DNA of 64,000 nt from Brasenia schreberi. Its lineage: Eukaryota; Streptophyta; Magnoliopsida; Nymphaeales; Cabombaceae. The number at the start of each line of letters is the position of its first letter. The first letter of the stretch is position 1. Of the stretch, positions 22,400-33,521 are shown piece by piece. The stretch is taken from the NCBI GenBank assembly GCA_036023115.1, contig JAYKKT010000089.1:22129001-22193000 (forward strand). The letters are read 5' to 3'. The notes below the pieces were generated by a model. The model worked only from the letters and a program-made list of their open reading frames with translations, did no database searches and was not told the DNA's origin. The position numbers and the translations under genes were made by a program.

Positions 22400-23560
22400 A
22401 AATTGTAATTTTTTATATTGAGATGTGTTACACATATAATAAACTTGGTTGTATAAGATGGTTAGGAGGTGAATAGCTCCATTAGTTGATTAAAAAATGT
22501 TGTGAAATATATAACAATCTCCAGCCAAGATACAAAAGTTCAAAGAATATGTTGAAGGATGTAATATACAACAATGTAAGCACATTATACTTAGATGTTG
22601 TGACTAGGCAAAATTTCTTGAGTATTGTTAAAAAATTTGAGAGGACATTTGTGTTATTTGATACACAAGATTCATGTTTCAAGCGAAAGGTAAAATCAAA
22701 TAATGATGGTGATAGATTTGCTTTAATTGATAGGAATTCTATAAGAAAAATAAGTAGCATATTCCAACAATTTTATGATATTATCTTACATATTTCAAGA
22801 TCATCTTATGTCATATCGAATATATTTTGCACAAAAATCAGTGATCTAGTTGAGACAACATTAAAGTGGATAAACAATGATAATTTGAAAAATAAAGTCT
22901 ATAAGCATAAAGATAAAAGCAAATTTTGATAAATATTAGGGTCACTATACGAAGATGAACAAGTTTATTTTGTTGCAAATGTACTTGATCCTTAAAAAAA
23001 ATTGAAGTGATAAAGTTTGGGTTTTTGTAAAATTTATGATAAAAAATGGTAAAGAATTATTGGAGAGAGATACTCTCTTTGATATGTATGATAAATATAG
23101 AAGAGTATTCCAACTTGAAAATATCAGTGTTGCTCAATCAAGTGAAAACTCTATAAGTAATCTTGTGTCAAGTGAGTAGGGTAATGTGGGAACAAAATGA
23201 GACTAGATACTTTTTAAGGAATAATGTCTGAAAACAAAATAAAGATGGAACGTATAAGAAAAAAAAAGAAAGTTGAATTGGATATTTATTTAGGTGAGGA
23301 AATACAAGAAGTTCACAACAGTTTCAAGTTTTAAAATGGTGAAAGATTAAGAGAGATTTTTCATTCTTGCACGCATGGTGAGGGATATCTTGATGGTTTT
23401 TATATCTATAATATCTTTTGAGTCTCTATTTAGCATAGGGAGAGGGTCCTTAACATATGCATTCAGGAGCTCTTTGACCCTTAAGATAGTTGAATACTTG
23501 ATTTCTGTATAAGCTTGCTTATAAGATGATATTAGTTTGAATGTTGAGGAAGAATTGAAA
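22400..23560 (+). pseudogene. Degenerate hAT transposase, RICESLEEPER type
   Basis: A 147-codon open segment (22486-22929) reads SKNMLKDVIYNN, TLYLDVVTRQNFLSIVKKFE, FALIDRNSIRKIS, IFQQFYDIILHISRSSYVIS. This parallels the middle of RICESLEEPER proteins (L-D-V-x-T-R-W-N-S, then F-L-x-x-F-Y-x-x-T-x-x-x-S-x-S-x-Y-x-T-S-N). Farther on come a L-Y-E-D-E-Q-V-Y-F-V-A-N-V-L-D-P segment (about 22,938-22,995) and an ELDIYLGEEIQEV segment near 23,275, as in the C-terminal half of the family. The conserved W of the D-V-x-T-R-W motif is Gln here, and stops are frequent, so it is dead. The BED finger is not visible. Confidence 0.65.
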
Positions 23561-25440
23561 GATATTAAATTTTTTGAAAAAGGTAAGACATACTTACTAG
23601 TATAATTGATTTTACCTTTTATTGTTAGGTGCTTGGTATAATTAAATTATTTTTTTAGATAATTCATGTTTGCAAGCTATTGATTGGGAGTTTGATAGCA
23701 TTCAGTAGTAATACATATTTATTAAGTAATTATATTCTATTATATCAATTATTTATTTCATTGACCTTTTATGATTATATCATTTACCTTTTCATGTAGG
23801 TCAAATGGAGTTGGATGAAGAATGAAGATGATGGACAAATAAGTTAGATGAATAAAGATAATGATAATGTTGGTTTACTATCTTCTCCTATTGAAGTCTC
23901 TTCTTTCTTCTATGCTTTAAATCATACCATACTTTCTTGTATTTCCTGCAAGTTCAACATTAGGCTTAGGCAACAAAATAATTAACGGTAACAATGTGAT
24001 TGCTTTTCATTGTTTTTCTTGATTTTATTTGGCCTTTTGACCTATTATTTGAGGCTGTATAACGAATAGTTTGATTCAAACATAATATCTTATTTCCCTA
24101 CTGTTGTTGATTTTTTTTGTGTTAGACATGTTTTTTTGTTTTTTCGATCCAATAACTCTACAATAGGTATATTCTTACCACGGTTTTGTTTATCTTATTT
24201 TTCTTGAAAGCTTTGGATCTTCTATGCTTTCTAAAGTCGGTATGTTCTTGCCACATTCATGTTTATCTTTTCTTAGATATATATTTTTGGTCTTTTGATT
24301 TCTTTCGTAGCTCATGGTGACTTGATTCTTTTATATTGTTATTGATGTGTAAAACTTCTTCTAACTTATCTTATTTGTTTCAATATTTCAGGCTTCTCTT
24401 GAGTATAAGAACGGAACTGAATGGGCAAGCTTGGGAAAGAATAAAACCCAGAAAAGGAATTAAGAGCTCCAGTACATATAGTCATTTAACCTATCCCAAG
24501 TGACGATGCAACCACTATTTGTCTCTATCAATAAGGAAAGTCATTTAAAAGATACATTCATTTATGTGGTCAATTGCTATCTCTCCTACTGTGAGTTGTT
24601 GATGGTATCGAGTGTTCAAATGGTTTACTTGTTGAGTGTTACTTGTCCTTCTGTAATTTGTATACTCTTATTGTTCTTTTTTATGCTCTTTTAGTTCTCA
24701 TTATTCACATATCCTTGTTATCAAACATTGACATGTACGTTTACTTTCATAGAGTATATTAGAGTTGCTTGTTTTTGCCACTGCTTAATTGTTTTTCATC
24801 AGACATTTGGTGCATTTGGAATTTGTTATGCATTTCCTTACTATAAGTATTGCATCTACCTTGTCAATATTGCTAATAAATTGAATGTTTCCAGATTGTA
24901 AGAGAAGCACATTCTAGTGATGTTGGAGAATAGGTGTTCCATATTATCGACTACAAGTGTTTGCATATAGTACAAGAATGCTTTCTCAACTTTTATGGTT
25001 AAGTCGGACTAGATTTCTTAACACAAGTCAACTCAATGTTGGGAATGGACTTATAATTCTAATTAACTTTTTGCAATTTTGTAATATAACGGTATTGCAT
25101 TTTGTGATACCCTACGAAGTGACCTTTGGTATTGATTGCATTATAATAAAGTTTATATGAGTGAAGACTTGTTTTAGTAGGATTCAAGAGGGCCATGAAG
25201 AGATCTCAACTCTGTAATGGTCATGAAGAGATTTTATGTACGATTACAATTTATGTGCATTGGGTATTGCATTTTGTTTACGGTTAAGTTTACATGTCGT
25301 GGTAATGATCATGAAATGTTTTCAACTCTGTAAAAGAGAGCCATGTTAATGGTTCTACCAAATCTAGTACACCTAATTCATAGTAGAAAGCGATATGGAT
25401 TTAATTGATATAGAGACCAAACCAAATAACTAAACTGAAT
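23560..25440. other. AT-rich stretch without recognised genes
   Basis: Probably the 3' remainder of the hAT element plus unrelated sequence. Open frames are below 70 codons and show no family features. Confidence 0.4.
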
Positions 25441-25545
25441 TGAACCGAACAAATTTGATTTGATTCGATTAGCTATAGAATTTTAAGGTAATTTGGTTCA
25501 GTTAGTGAACTGAACCAATCAATGCGCACACCCCTATTTGTCACT
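25440..25545. repeat. hAT-like subterminal/terminal sequence (tentative right end)
   Basis: Runs of gaaccgaac, tggttcagttag and gaactgaaccaatc lead into gcgcacacccctatttg. Plant hAT elements of the RICESLEEPER class often end in TAGGGGTGTGC preceded by GGTTCGGTT-rich subterminal repeats. No matching left end was located near 22 kb, so the assignment to the transposase relic is inference. Confidence 0.4.
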
Positions 25546-26440
25546 AGGAAGCGAGGTAGGTAGTATAAAGAGTTGGACGGCCAAAACCCAAGGAGGGCTA
25601 AAACGGTAAATTAGATTAGGAGTCTAAGACTGGTAGGAGAACCTTTGAACCAATTTGGTGTGGTTGATAATAATTCGAATTCATTTTACGGGAAGCTAAT
25701 TGTACTATAATTTTAATGGGTTATTGATAAAAAGTGTTTCTGAATTGAGTTCTATTTCGGATCCAGAACCAACTTTTTCCTTTGGTTCTAGTTCTATTTT
25801 GTGTTTTTGGAACCAGAATTAAAATATTAGTTGGAGCTATCGGTTTCAAACCATATGTCTTAGTTTTGATTTTGACTTAGGTTTCATTTTTTATGACATG
25901 GTTTTTGTAGTGTATTATAATCATCTCCAAGCTTAAAGTAATACACATTTACATAATACTTGCAATTTATATGATTTATAACACCTTGTTCATCATACGG
26001 TTTTATAAAATGAATCTTAAACAAGTCAAATCTTGTGACTCGGCTTTTATAGGACATGATCCATCTGATGATGGTTGTATTTGTCGAACCTCTAAAAATA
26101 AAATGGTTTCCTACATACATGAGATATTAATAGCAGTACTATCACATATTTGTCATGCTTTCTTGGGTTATTGATATAGGCAAAGGTCTTTGAGGAATAT
26201 GATAACTCTAGTTTCTGTTGAGAATAGCTTTTTCTTTATTTTTGGAGACAAAAGCACCGTCACCACATTGAGTCATTGATTTACTTAAAAAATATATTAA
26301 AAAAACTTGTAGTTGTAGACTTATGACTAAGAATGAAAAATAGATTGAGAAATTGACAAGTATATGATAATATGAATATGATGAAATTTAACTATAAAGC
26401 AAGATAAGAAAGAAGCATAGAACCAAGGAGTTAGTGAGAC
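25545..26440. other. No confident gene
   Basis: A plus-strand frame (25971-26174) has no family resemblance. Around 26,180-26,400 a broken frame (ENSFFFIFGDK...KNILKKLVVVDL-LRMKNR) weakly recalls the hATC spacing S-F-x-I-x-x-K-...-L-x-x-L-V-x-x-x-L-R. The similarity is too weak to annotate as a transposase. Confidence 0.3.
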
Positions 26441-26885
26441 TCTTTTTTTTCTTTCTTTTTTTCATTCAAAGAGAAGACCTATTTCGGAGGAGTTTTTGTA
26501 TTCCCTCTTTCTATTCGAAGAAAAGACCTATTTTTGGAGGAGTTTTTGTATTCGCTTTTCTTTTGAATTTTGTCAATTTTCCTTTTAGAGAGAGAAGTAA
26601 AATGGGGGGAAATCTTATCCCTTTGGTTACTCAATTCAACCAAGATCATCCCATTTCTTAATAGCATCTATCATTTGAAAATATTTTGCTATTTTGAATA
26701 AGGCTTCATTTTGTAAGCCAAGGATTTTTGAAATGTAACCAACTGATTTTGAAAACTCTACTTTTCATAAAGCATTGATTCTCTCATTTAGGGCCATACA
26801 ATCAATCTTTATCCTTTTTCAAAAAGTTCAAAGGAGATCCATTTTAAAATCTTTTTGAAAGAATTTAACATAGACCCTATACATA

Positions 26886-28731
26886 ATTTTTTTTTCAAGT
26901 ATTGGGTATTTATAGGGTTTACTAAATTTCTGCCCTCAACCTCAATCAATCAATATGCATTATCTTTTTTTTTTGTTGCCCTTTTTGTGACATGGGGACA
27001 TTCCTACTTGGAATGCCACCTTTTTGGGTCTCTTTGGGTGAATGATGTGCATGTGATGTATGATATGTAACAATGTATTCCATATGATGTGATGGAGATA
27101 CATGCTTTATGAAATGATGAATGTATTGAGTCTCCATGAAAGGTGTTTAGGGAATGCATTCTATATGCCCCTAGTTTGGTGGAGATGAGTCTTATAATGT
27201 CAAATGCGCACATATGAAGGGCCATGGGCTTACGATAGAATGCAAAGTGGATTATGTGATATGAAAGGAATGTCCATGCACTTGACATTGATGACATTTC
27301 CTAACATGATCATGACAAATCTTGCTAAGGGTGGACCAAAAAAACCGGCCCTAAGTATCTTCATGGCCATCATATTGGCATTGACATGGCCTCCACATTC
27401 TCTATCATGGAATTCATCCATTATGGTCCTAGCCTCATCAAGATCTACACATCTCAACAAGATGCCGGTAAAATTCTTTTTATAAAGAACCCCTCCCAAA
27501 ATCACATATCGGGTTAAAATCTTTCGAATAAATGCCCTTTGAAGAAGCAAATTCAGGAAATCCTCCATTTTCTAAGAAGTTTTTAATGCCTTGGTTTTTC
27601 AATATAATTTTGGTCATTTTGGCAAATCTCCAAATCATGGGTGGATAGAGTGGGTGAGTGCCAAGTGTGTATGATTTGAAAGAATCGATGAGTCTAGTGG
27701 CCAATTCATGGTATGGTATGCGTTTTTCATTTTTGACTTGCCAAATTTTTGAAATTTGGTTCATAACAAGCATAGAATCCCCAAAGACTTCAATACATGA
27801 CCCCTAGATTTTTCAAAATTTTAGGCCTTGTATGAGTACTTCATATTCGGCCATATTATTTGAGCATGCAAAATCTATTCGAATAGCAATTGGGATTTCC
27901 CCTTTCTCGGGAGATATGAGGATGATTCCTATACCTGCCCCTTGTTGATTCTTTGCTCCAATAAAATATCTTTTCCATACTTGATTTTCATTAAAACAAT
28001 TTGCTAAAGCATGGTTTTGAAATTCATTTGCAAATATGCCTTCATCGGGCATTTCATCGAGTATGGGATATGTATCCTCAAGAGGCAATTCGGCCTTGTG
28101 ATCAGCTAGGGCTTGTCCCTTAATGGAGGTTTGATGATGAAATTTAAATCATACTCCATTAAGAGGAGCTGCCATTTACCTAGCCTACCCGTTAGGATAG
28201 GTTTTTCAAACAAGTGCTTGATTGGATCAAGCTTAGACACTATCCAAATTTCATGATCTAGAAAGTAATGTCTAAACTTTTGACAAGCCCATACCAGCCA
28301 AGCACGTTTTCTCCATGGCTTGATAATTTCTTTGATATGCCAATAGAGTTTTCAAAATATAGTAAATAGCATACTCCTTGAGGCTATCATCCTCATATTG
28401 AGCAAGTAAAGCACCCAATAAATTCACATGAATGGAAATATAAAGCAATAAAGGTTTTCCTTGCTTTGGAGGTTTTAAAGTCGAAGGATTTATCAAATAA
28501 GTTTTAAATCTTTCAAAAGCCTTTTGAAAATTTACATCCCATTCAAATTTAACCCCTTTTCTCAAAAGCTTATTGAGAGGTTCGCATCTTTTTACTAGAT
28601 TGGAGATCAATCTTCTGATAGCTTGGAATCAACCTTGGAGGCTTTGGATTTGGGTCAAGTTGGAGGGTGGAGGCATGTCTATGATGACTCGACACTTAGA
28701 GGGTCGACTTCAATGCCCCTTTGGCTTACAC
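26886..28731 (-). pseudogene. Element C pol, 3' half: RNase H, archaeal-type RNase H and integrase remnants
   Basis: In order on the minus strand: the RT end (GIEVD... near 28,710-28,640), RNase H 1 (28610-28272: CEPLNKLLRKGVKFEWDVN, QKAFERFKTYL, LLLYISIHVNLLGALLAQYE), archaeal-type RNase H (28088-27813 onward: GAKNQQGAGIGIILIS, NNMAEYEVLIQGL), the integrase zinc region (27568-27230: GGVLYKKNFTGILLRCVDLD, HDRECGGHVNANMMAMKILR) and the very end of the integrase (about 26,945-26,886). The catalytic integrase core is missing between about 27,175 and 26,945. Frames change repeatedly. Sequence identity to element B is high and collinear. Confidence 0.8.
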
Positions 28732-29590
28732 TGTAAACACCCAAAAATTTTCAAATGTTTTCAAAAACTCCTGAATTTTCAAAAACCAGTTTAAAACCTT
28801 TATGAATCTTTAAATTCAAAAACACTCCAAATTTTAAAGTTTAAACATTTGAGAAATACTTTAAAGGTTTTAAATTGGAGTTGAAATAGCCCCTGAGTTT
28901 TGAAGTGTACAAAGACCCTAGCACTGGTTCAGATTCAAATTAAGATTGGATCAAAAAGATCAAGTCCAAATTCCTTGCTATTTCAAGAATGAATTCAAGT
29001 TGAAGGCAAGAAACAAATGAAGTAAGGGTCAAAACAATCACACTCAACTTGGAACAAGGCAATTCAATCCCAACTGTGATGAAGCACCAACCCGATTCAA
29101 TTCAAGGCATGATCATTAAAGCACAAGCCCCTGTGTGGTTGCATGAAGCCAAATTTCATAAATGGATATGATTTTAAGGACACTCAATTAAACAAGTGTA
29201 TGAAGTTTAACAAACACAAAGTAAGGCTGAACTGATCCAATCTTCAAGAGGACAAACATAAGAACGAGTCTAGGTTGGAGCCAAGGAACAAATCAAGAAG
29301 AGAGTCAAAGACACGCACCTGCCCATATGAAGTTAGATGCAAGATAGGGCTGCATACAAGATGTGGTTGAATTAAAAAGAACATGGGTGGTTGCATCAAA
29401 GCCTAGCCAAGTTGTAAAGACCGGCCTTGTGCACCTAGGCCCCAATCAAGTCAAAACGGCTGAACCTATGTCCAGCCCACATGGGCTGGCTTAGGTGGAC
29501 TCAAGGGGGACCACTTAGGGCTGGCTTGGGGTGGGTCAAACCCCTCAACAATCAGCTCCTACCCGCCCCATTGGAAGACACTAGAACAAC

Positions 29591-29623
29591 CCCCCTTGGC
29601 CTATAAAAGCGGTCAAGAGGGGG
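29591..29623 (+). promoter_or_regulatory. LTR-A TATA box in a degenerate inverted repeat
   Basis: CTATAAAAG sits between CCCCCTTGGC and GGTCAAGAGGGGG, arms that are nearly complementary. The same arrangement is perfect in LTR-C and nearly so in LTR-D. Confidence 0.6.
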
Positions 29624-30942
29624 CCGGATGAAGAACTTGGAGGATTGATCTTGGAGAGAGACAAAGTGAGGCTACTCAAAGGGGTTTTGGGTGCGATAGT
29701 TAGGTGTAGGAAACTCCAAGCAAGGGACATCCAATTGTGGGGAAGAAAGGTGAGTGCTAGATAGGTGAGAGTGTGAGAGAAAGAAGGAAGAAGAAAGGGC
29801 TCCATGGCGGGATTCATTCTTCAATCCCAGTCATCTTGTATTAAACTCAGGTAAGTGATGCCTTCTTCAATTAAATTCTCATCTTCCTTCTTCAATATTC
29901 ATTAAATTGGGGTTGTATTAATGGAGTTTCATCTCCCCCCACGTTGTAATAGTGATTAGCTTTCATTGCTTTTTAGTTTAATTGATGGATGATCACTATT
30001 ACACCCACATGCACTCTACCTGTTTGACCTTCTACCCCAATATATTCTATAAACCCTCTATACTTCGAATCCCCTCTATGCTTAAGCTAATATATATATC
30101 TCAATTCGCGTGAGTTTTAATTCGGGACGTAGAGTGGCTGCAATTTCAATTCCTATGAGTTTTAATTTGTGATGTAGAGTGGGTGCAATTTAAATTCGGG
30201 TGAGTTTGCATCATTACATTCCTAAAAACCGAAAACAGGATTTCCAACATCTCTGCATATGCTTCTTCTTGTAATTTTAATTTCTTGATGCTTGCTCCAA
30301 TTAGACTAAAACTTGGCACACATATTTCACACACATTAGGCCACTCTAAATAAAATTTATAAGATTTTTAGGACCGTCCAACCCTGTGATAAAACTGAGA
30401 AAAAATCGAAGCACTTTCTGAATACTTGTTGCACAGTCGGATTTTCTAAAATAGAGGTTGGGTAGAAGTCTCATATCTCTGTCTATAGAAATCCAATTCA
30501 TGTGATTTTTAGTGCATTGGAAAGTTGACATCCATAGCTTTCCAACAACACCAAAATCATTAAATTTGAAATTCAAATCACAGAGATATAGGCTCATCTT
30601 TATTTGTAAAAGTCACAAAGTTCTCCACACTACCAGCTTTGTCTGGTAAAATTTTGAGAATTTTTTGAGACATGTAGCGTATCCAGATCGAGTTTAGAAA
30701 TAGGCCCTGAAAATAGAAAACTTTGTTTTTAGGACGTGTTCATTTCAAAACATTGAATCAAAAGTGCACAAACCAAATTCTTTCAAAGCACTGTTTGTTC
30801 ATGTGATTTGAAGTAAAACCTGTTTCAAATTGAAGTTTTCTAAGCGCTTAAACCGACCCTTGAGCATCGGTTTAAGAAGGTTTAAGTGAAAAGAGTCTAC
30901 TTGCCTACAATCACCAAAAGTCAGAAAATTGTTTAAGTCTTT

Positions 30943-30962
30943 GCTAGTTTATGTAAACTAGC
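30943..30962 (+). other. U5 stem-loop of LTR-A
   Basis: GCTAGTTTATGTAAACTAGC is a perfect 9-bp stem with a 2-nt loop, followed by TGGCACACTTGCG. Counterparts are present in LTRs B, C, F, K and I, with paired changes in F. Confidence 0.75.
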
Positions 30963-31049
30963 TGGCACACTTGCGTAAGCGTAGATACGAAAAGGTTCAC
31001 TTCGAGTTTTCATAGCTTGGGAGTGAAAATTTTTATGTCTACAACCACC

Positions 31050-33423
31050 AACCCTTTTCTAAGCTTTTGCTTAATGGGTTTGATATTGGGTTATAAGGGT
31101 AGACGATTCCATGATTTTTGGGTCTAGACCTGGTATGTCTTTATATGCCCATGCAACTATAGGATTTCAAAGATGCGATGAATGATGCAAACATGCACAT
31201 ACTTTGGGTTAGACTCACTCCCTAAAAATCCCCTCCTACGGAGTTTAAAGATTTTTTTCCAAGTCAAGGATTCTATGAAATTCGGAAAGCTCAGAGGTTT
31301 GATCTTCCTTATGGATGAGGGGATCTTCCTCCTTGCTTTGATCATTCTCAAGCACTTGAATTTCTAGGGAAGTGCTAGGTGAGAGAGGGGGTTGTGCATG
31401 ATGGACTTAGCCGATTTTGGTTTGGGAATATATACAATCTTTGAAGAATTAAAAAATGGGCTTTGTACATGGCCAATATTTTTGGAATTTTCAAAATTTT
31501 TAAATTTTTTATCTTTTTCAAAACTCAAACTAGAAAGATCAATATAAGACACTTTCTTTTTGAGGCTTTTTCCCCAACAAAGAATAGGAGAATGAATGTA
31601 AACAATTTTTTTTTTGGAATTTTCATATTTTTCACATGTTTTTTTTTATTTTGGAAGCTTTCTAATTTTTTTTGGTTTTTGCAAATATATATAATTTTTT
31701 TTTGGATTTTTGTGTAAAGAGCGGTCTTCCATCAAACCTACAAAGAAAACTCCATGAATTAGACTCTAAACAAGAGGTCTAAGTCATAGGTCTCGGTTTT
31801 AGGAGGTTCTAGGGCACCCTTGACCCAAGTGGTCTTAGGTGGTGGTTCAGGGGGTATGGATGGGGTATAGCCCAATCCATATTGACTTGGGTTTGGACTA
31901 GGTAGGATGGGTTCTAACCTACCATGGTTATGAGCTCCTAGATCTCAGTATGGTGTGTATCCCATGTTTAACATCATATTCTAAGGCTTCTTTAATTTTG
32001 AAATTTTTTTGTAGAGTGGGTGTCCTTGGAATAGGGTGTCGTCCATATCATGGATATACACACGACTTATTTTGGGTAGGAGCTAGGAGGTATGGATGAT
32101 GGAAGACTTGGACATCCACGTGACCCTAGGAGTGAATGCCTTGGACTTGGGTGCCTCTAGGAGATGACGATTTTGGTATGGTCCCTAGGTGCAACCCAAT
32201 GTGCCCCTAGGGGTGGCTGACTTGTGTTTATTATAGTGCAAAGGAAAAACATGCTTGATCTCTTGCGAAGTAAAGAGGTATGGATTCCAAGGGAAACTAT
32301 GATCGGTCCCTTGGTGGGTTTAGGAGGGTTTATGGTCATAGGCTTGGATTTATGATACAAGACTAGGCTCAAGGAGACTTGTTCATGCATGGTAGGGTTA
32401 GGTGTACCTAGGATGTCGATGCATGCCTTAGGAGTAACCATGTCTACCATATTTTGAACTTTATTTTGTTTTTCTTTTTAAAATTCCTTTTCTTGGTGCG
32501 GGACATTCGATGCACCTTGAAAATCCATATTCTGGGAATCATTGAGTGGGTATGTGGGTGCATGAGTGTGACTCGATGCATCCAATGAATGAATTGTCGA
32601 TCTTATACTAAGAAGGGGAGGATCGAGTGGGGAGTTTATGGGAGAACGAGTTTCGGACATCCCTTTTTCAAGCTTCTCTAACTTTTCATGGTGAGAGCAA
32701 GCATCCTTGGAATCGTCCTCAGGTGGCTCTAGCTCATGCACTGCTTCGAGCTCCCATTGCTTTTCGAGGTCTTGGATTTCCTCTAAGCCTACGTGTATGT
32801 AACATTCATTCTCCCGTGAAACATGTGAGGTATGTGAGGTGATGCTCAAGGGATTGGAACCCGTCGGAGCGAATGTTTGTGAAACATGTGGAGTGATGTG
32901 GGTGGAGTGATGCTCATGCGCCACTTTACTTGTGTCCTAGAAATGTGGATCTCACTTTCGATTTTTGGAATTTCAAAATTTTGTTTTTCAAATGTTTTTG
33001 ATTTTTGAAGATTTTCAAATTTTTTTTGGTATTTTGAAACATAAAAAACTTCTTTTTGTTTTTTAATGAAAAGGGGATGCTTGGAGGATGGGCAAGGTTA
33101 GATGATTCAATCTCAACACTTGCTTTATTTTTAGCCTCATTTCCTTCATCAGATTCTAAGCTCAATTTGGTTTTTCAGGTATGCTTTTTCCCTCTATGTA
33201 CCCAAGATGAATTTTCATGTGATCGATGTGCCTTAGCCTTGTGGCTTAGAGCATCAATTTTCTTTTCCATTTTCCTCATTATTTCCCGTAGGGAAGCAAG
33301 CTCTTCATCTCGGGTTTTATAGGATTTGGAAAACCATTTTGAGACATGCGATGAGGATTTCCTCGGCTTGTTTTCAAATGAATCATCTATGCTAGACATT
33401 GTTTTTGAAATCAATTTGTGCAC
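31050..33423 (-). pseudogene. Element C 5' internal region: gag start, spacer, protease-RT linker
   Basis: A start-like segment (33423-33175: SKWFSKSYKTRDEELASLRE, IMRKMEKKIDAL) parallels the gag start of element B (44213-44431). A Lys/Asn/Phe-rich stretch (33165-32926), a His/Ser/Glu/Pro-rich frame of 148 codons (32924-32478) and a 97-codon frame (32450-32157) follow. The last two have parallels in the protease-RT spacer of J but not in gag. Then come the linker (31552-31364: SFEKDKKFKNFENSKN, IVYIPKPKSAKS) and the segment before RT (31351-31060: SLPNFI-type, TWKKIFKL, GLDP). The Retrotrans_gag core and protease are absent. Confidence 0.65.
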
Positions 33424-33498
33424 AAAGGAGCTATGAACAACACGATTTTGAAAGCTTGGAACTGGATATCACCTAAGTTTGAAGTTTCACAAGACTTG

Positions 33499-33521
33499 AG
33501 TCCCACCGGGCGTGCCAATTC
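33499..33521 (-). other. Primer-binding region of element C
   Basis: Directly after the LTR end, the minus strand reads GAATTGGCACGCCCGGTGGG, nearly identical to the sequence after LTR-B (44,076). A TGG-starting block at this position is where the tRNA primer pairs. I could not identify which tRNA. Confidence 0.7.

Larger units (their letters stand above)
28732..31043 (+). mobile_element. LTR-A: solo-type LTR, plus orientation, inside element C
   Basis: 2,312 bp starting TGTAAACACCC and ending TTTTTATGTCTACA, the same termini as LTR-C and LTR-F. It carries a TATA box (CTATAAAAG at 29601-29609), the R-region motif attaatggag...ctccccccacgttgtaat (about 29,915-29,950) and the U5 stem-loop at 30943-30962, followed by the ACCGATGCTCAAGGGTC block in antisense order typical of the family (30,840-30,880). 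No primer-binding site follows. The 5-bp flanks (tacac, accac) do not match, and about 600 bp of pol is missing between the two sides. It therefore probably arose by recombination between two LTRs with loss of the DNA between them. Confidence 0.8.

Noticed and set aside
26170..26400. An additional hAT dimerisation-domain fragment
   Set aside because: Spacing of a few residues is suggestive, but the key Trp and Arg-Leu residues are missing and the frame is broken.
32478..32924. A 148-codon minus-strand frame (His/Ser/Glu/Pro-rich) as a novel protein
   Set aside because: It lies inside element C between gag and the RT linker, in the same strand and order as the spacer of other Tat copies, so it is part of the polyprotein.
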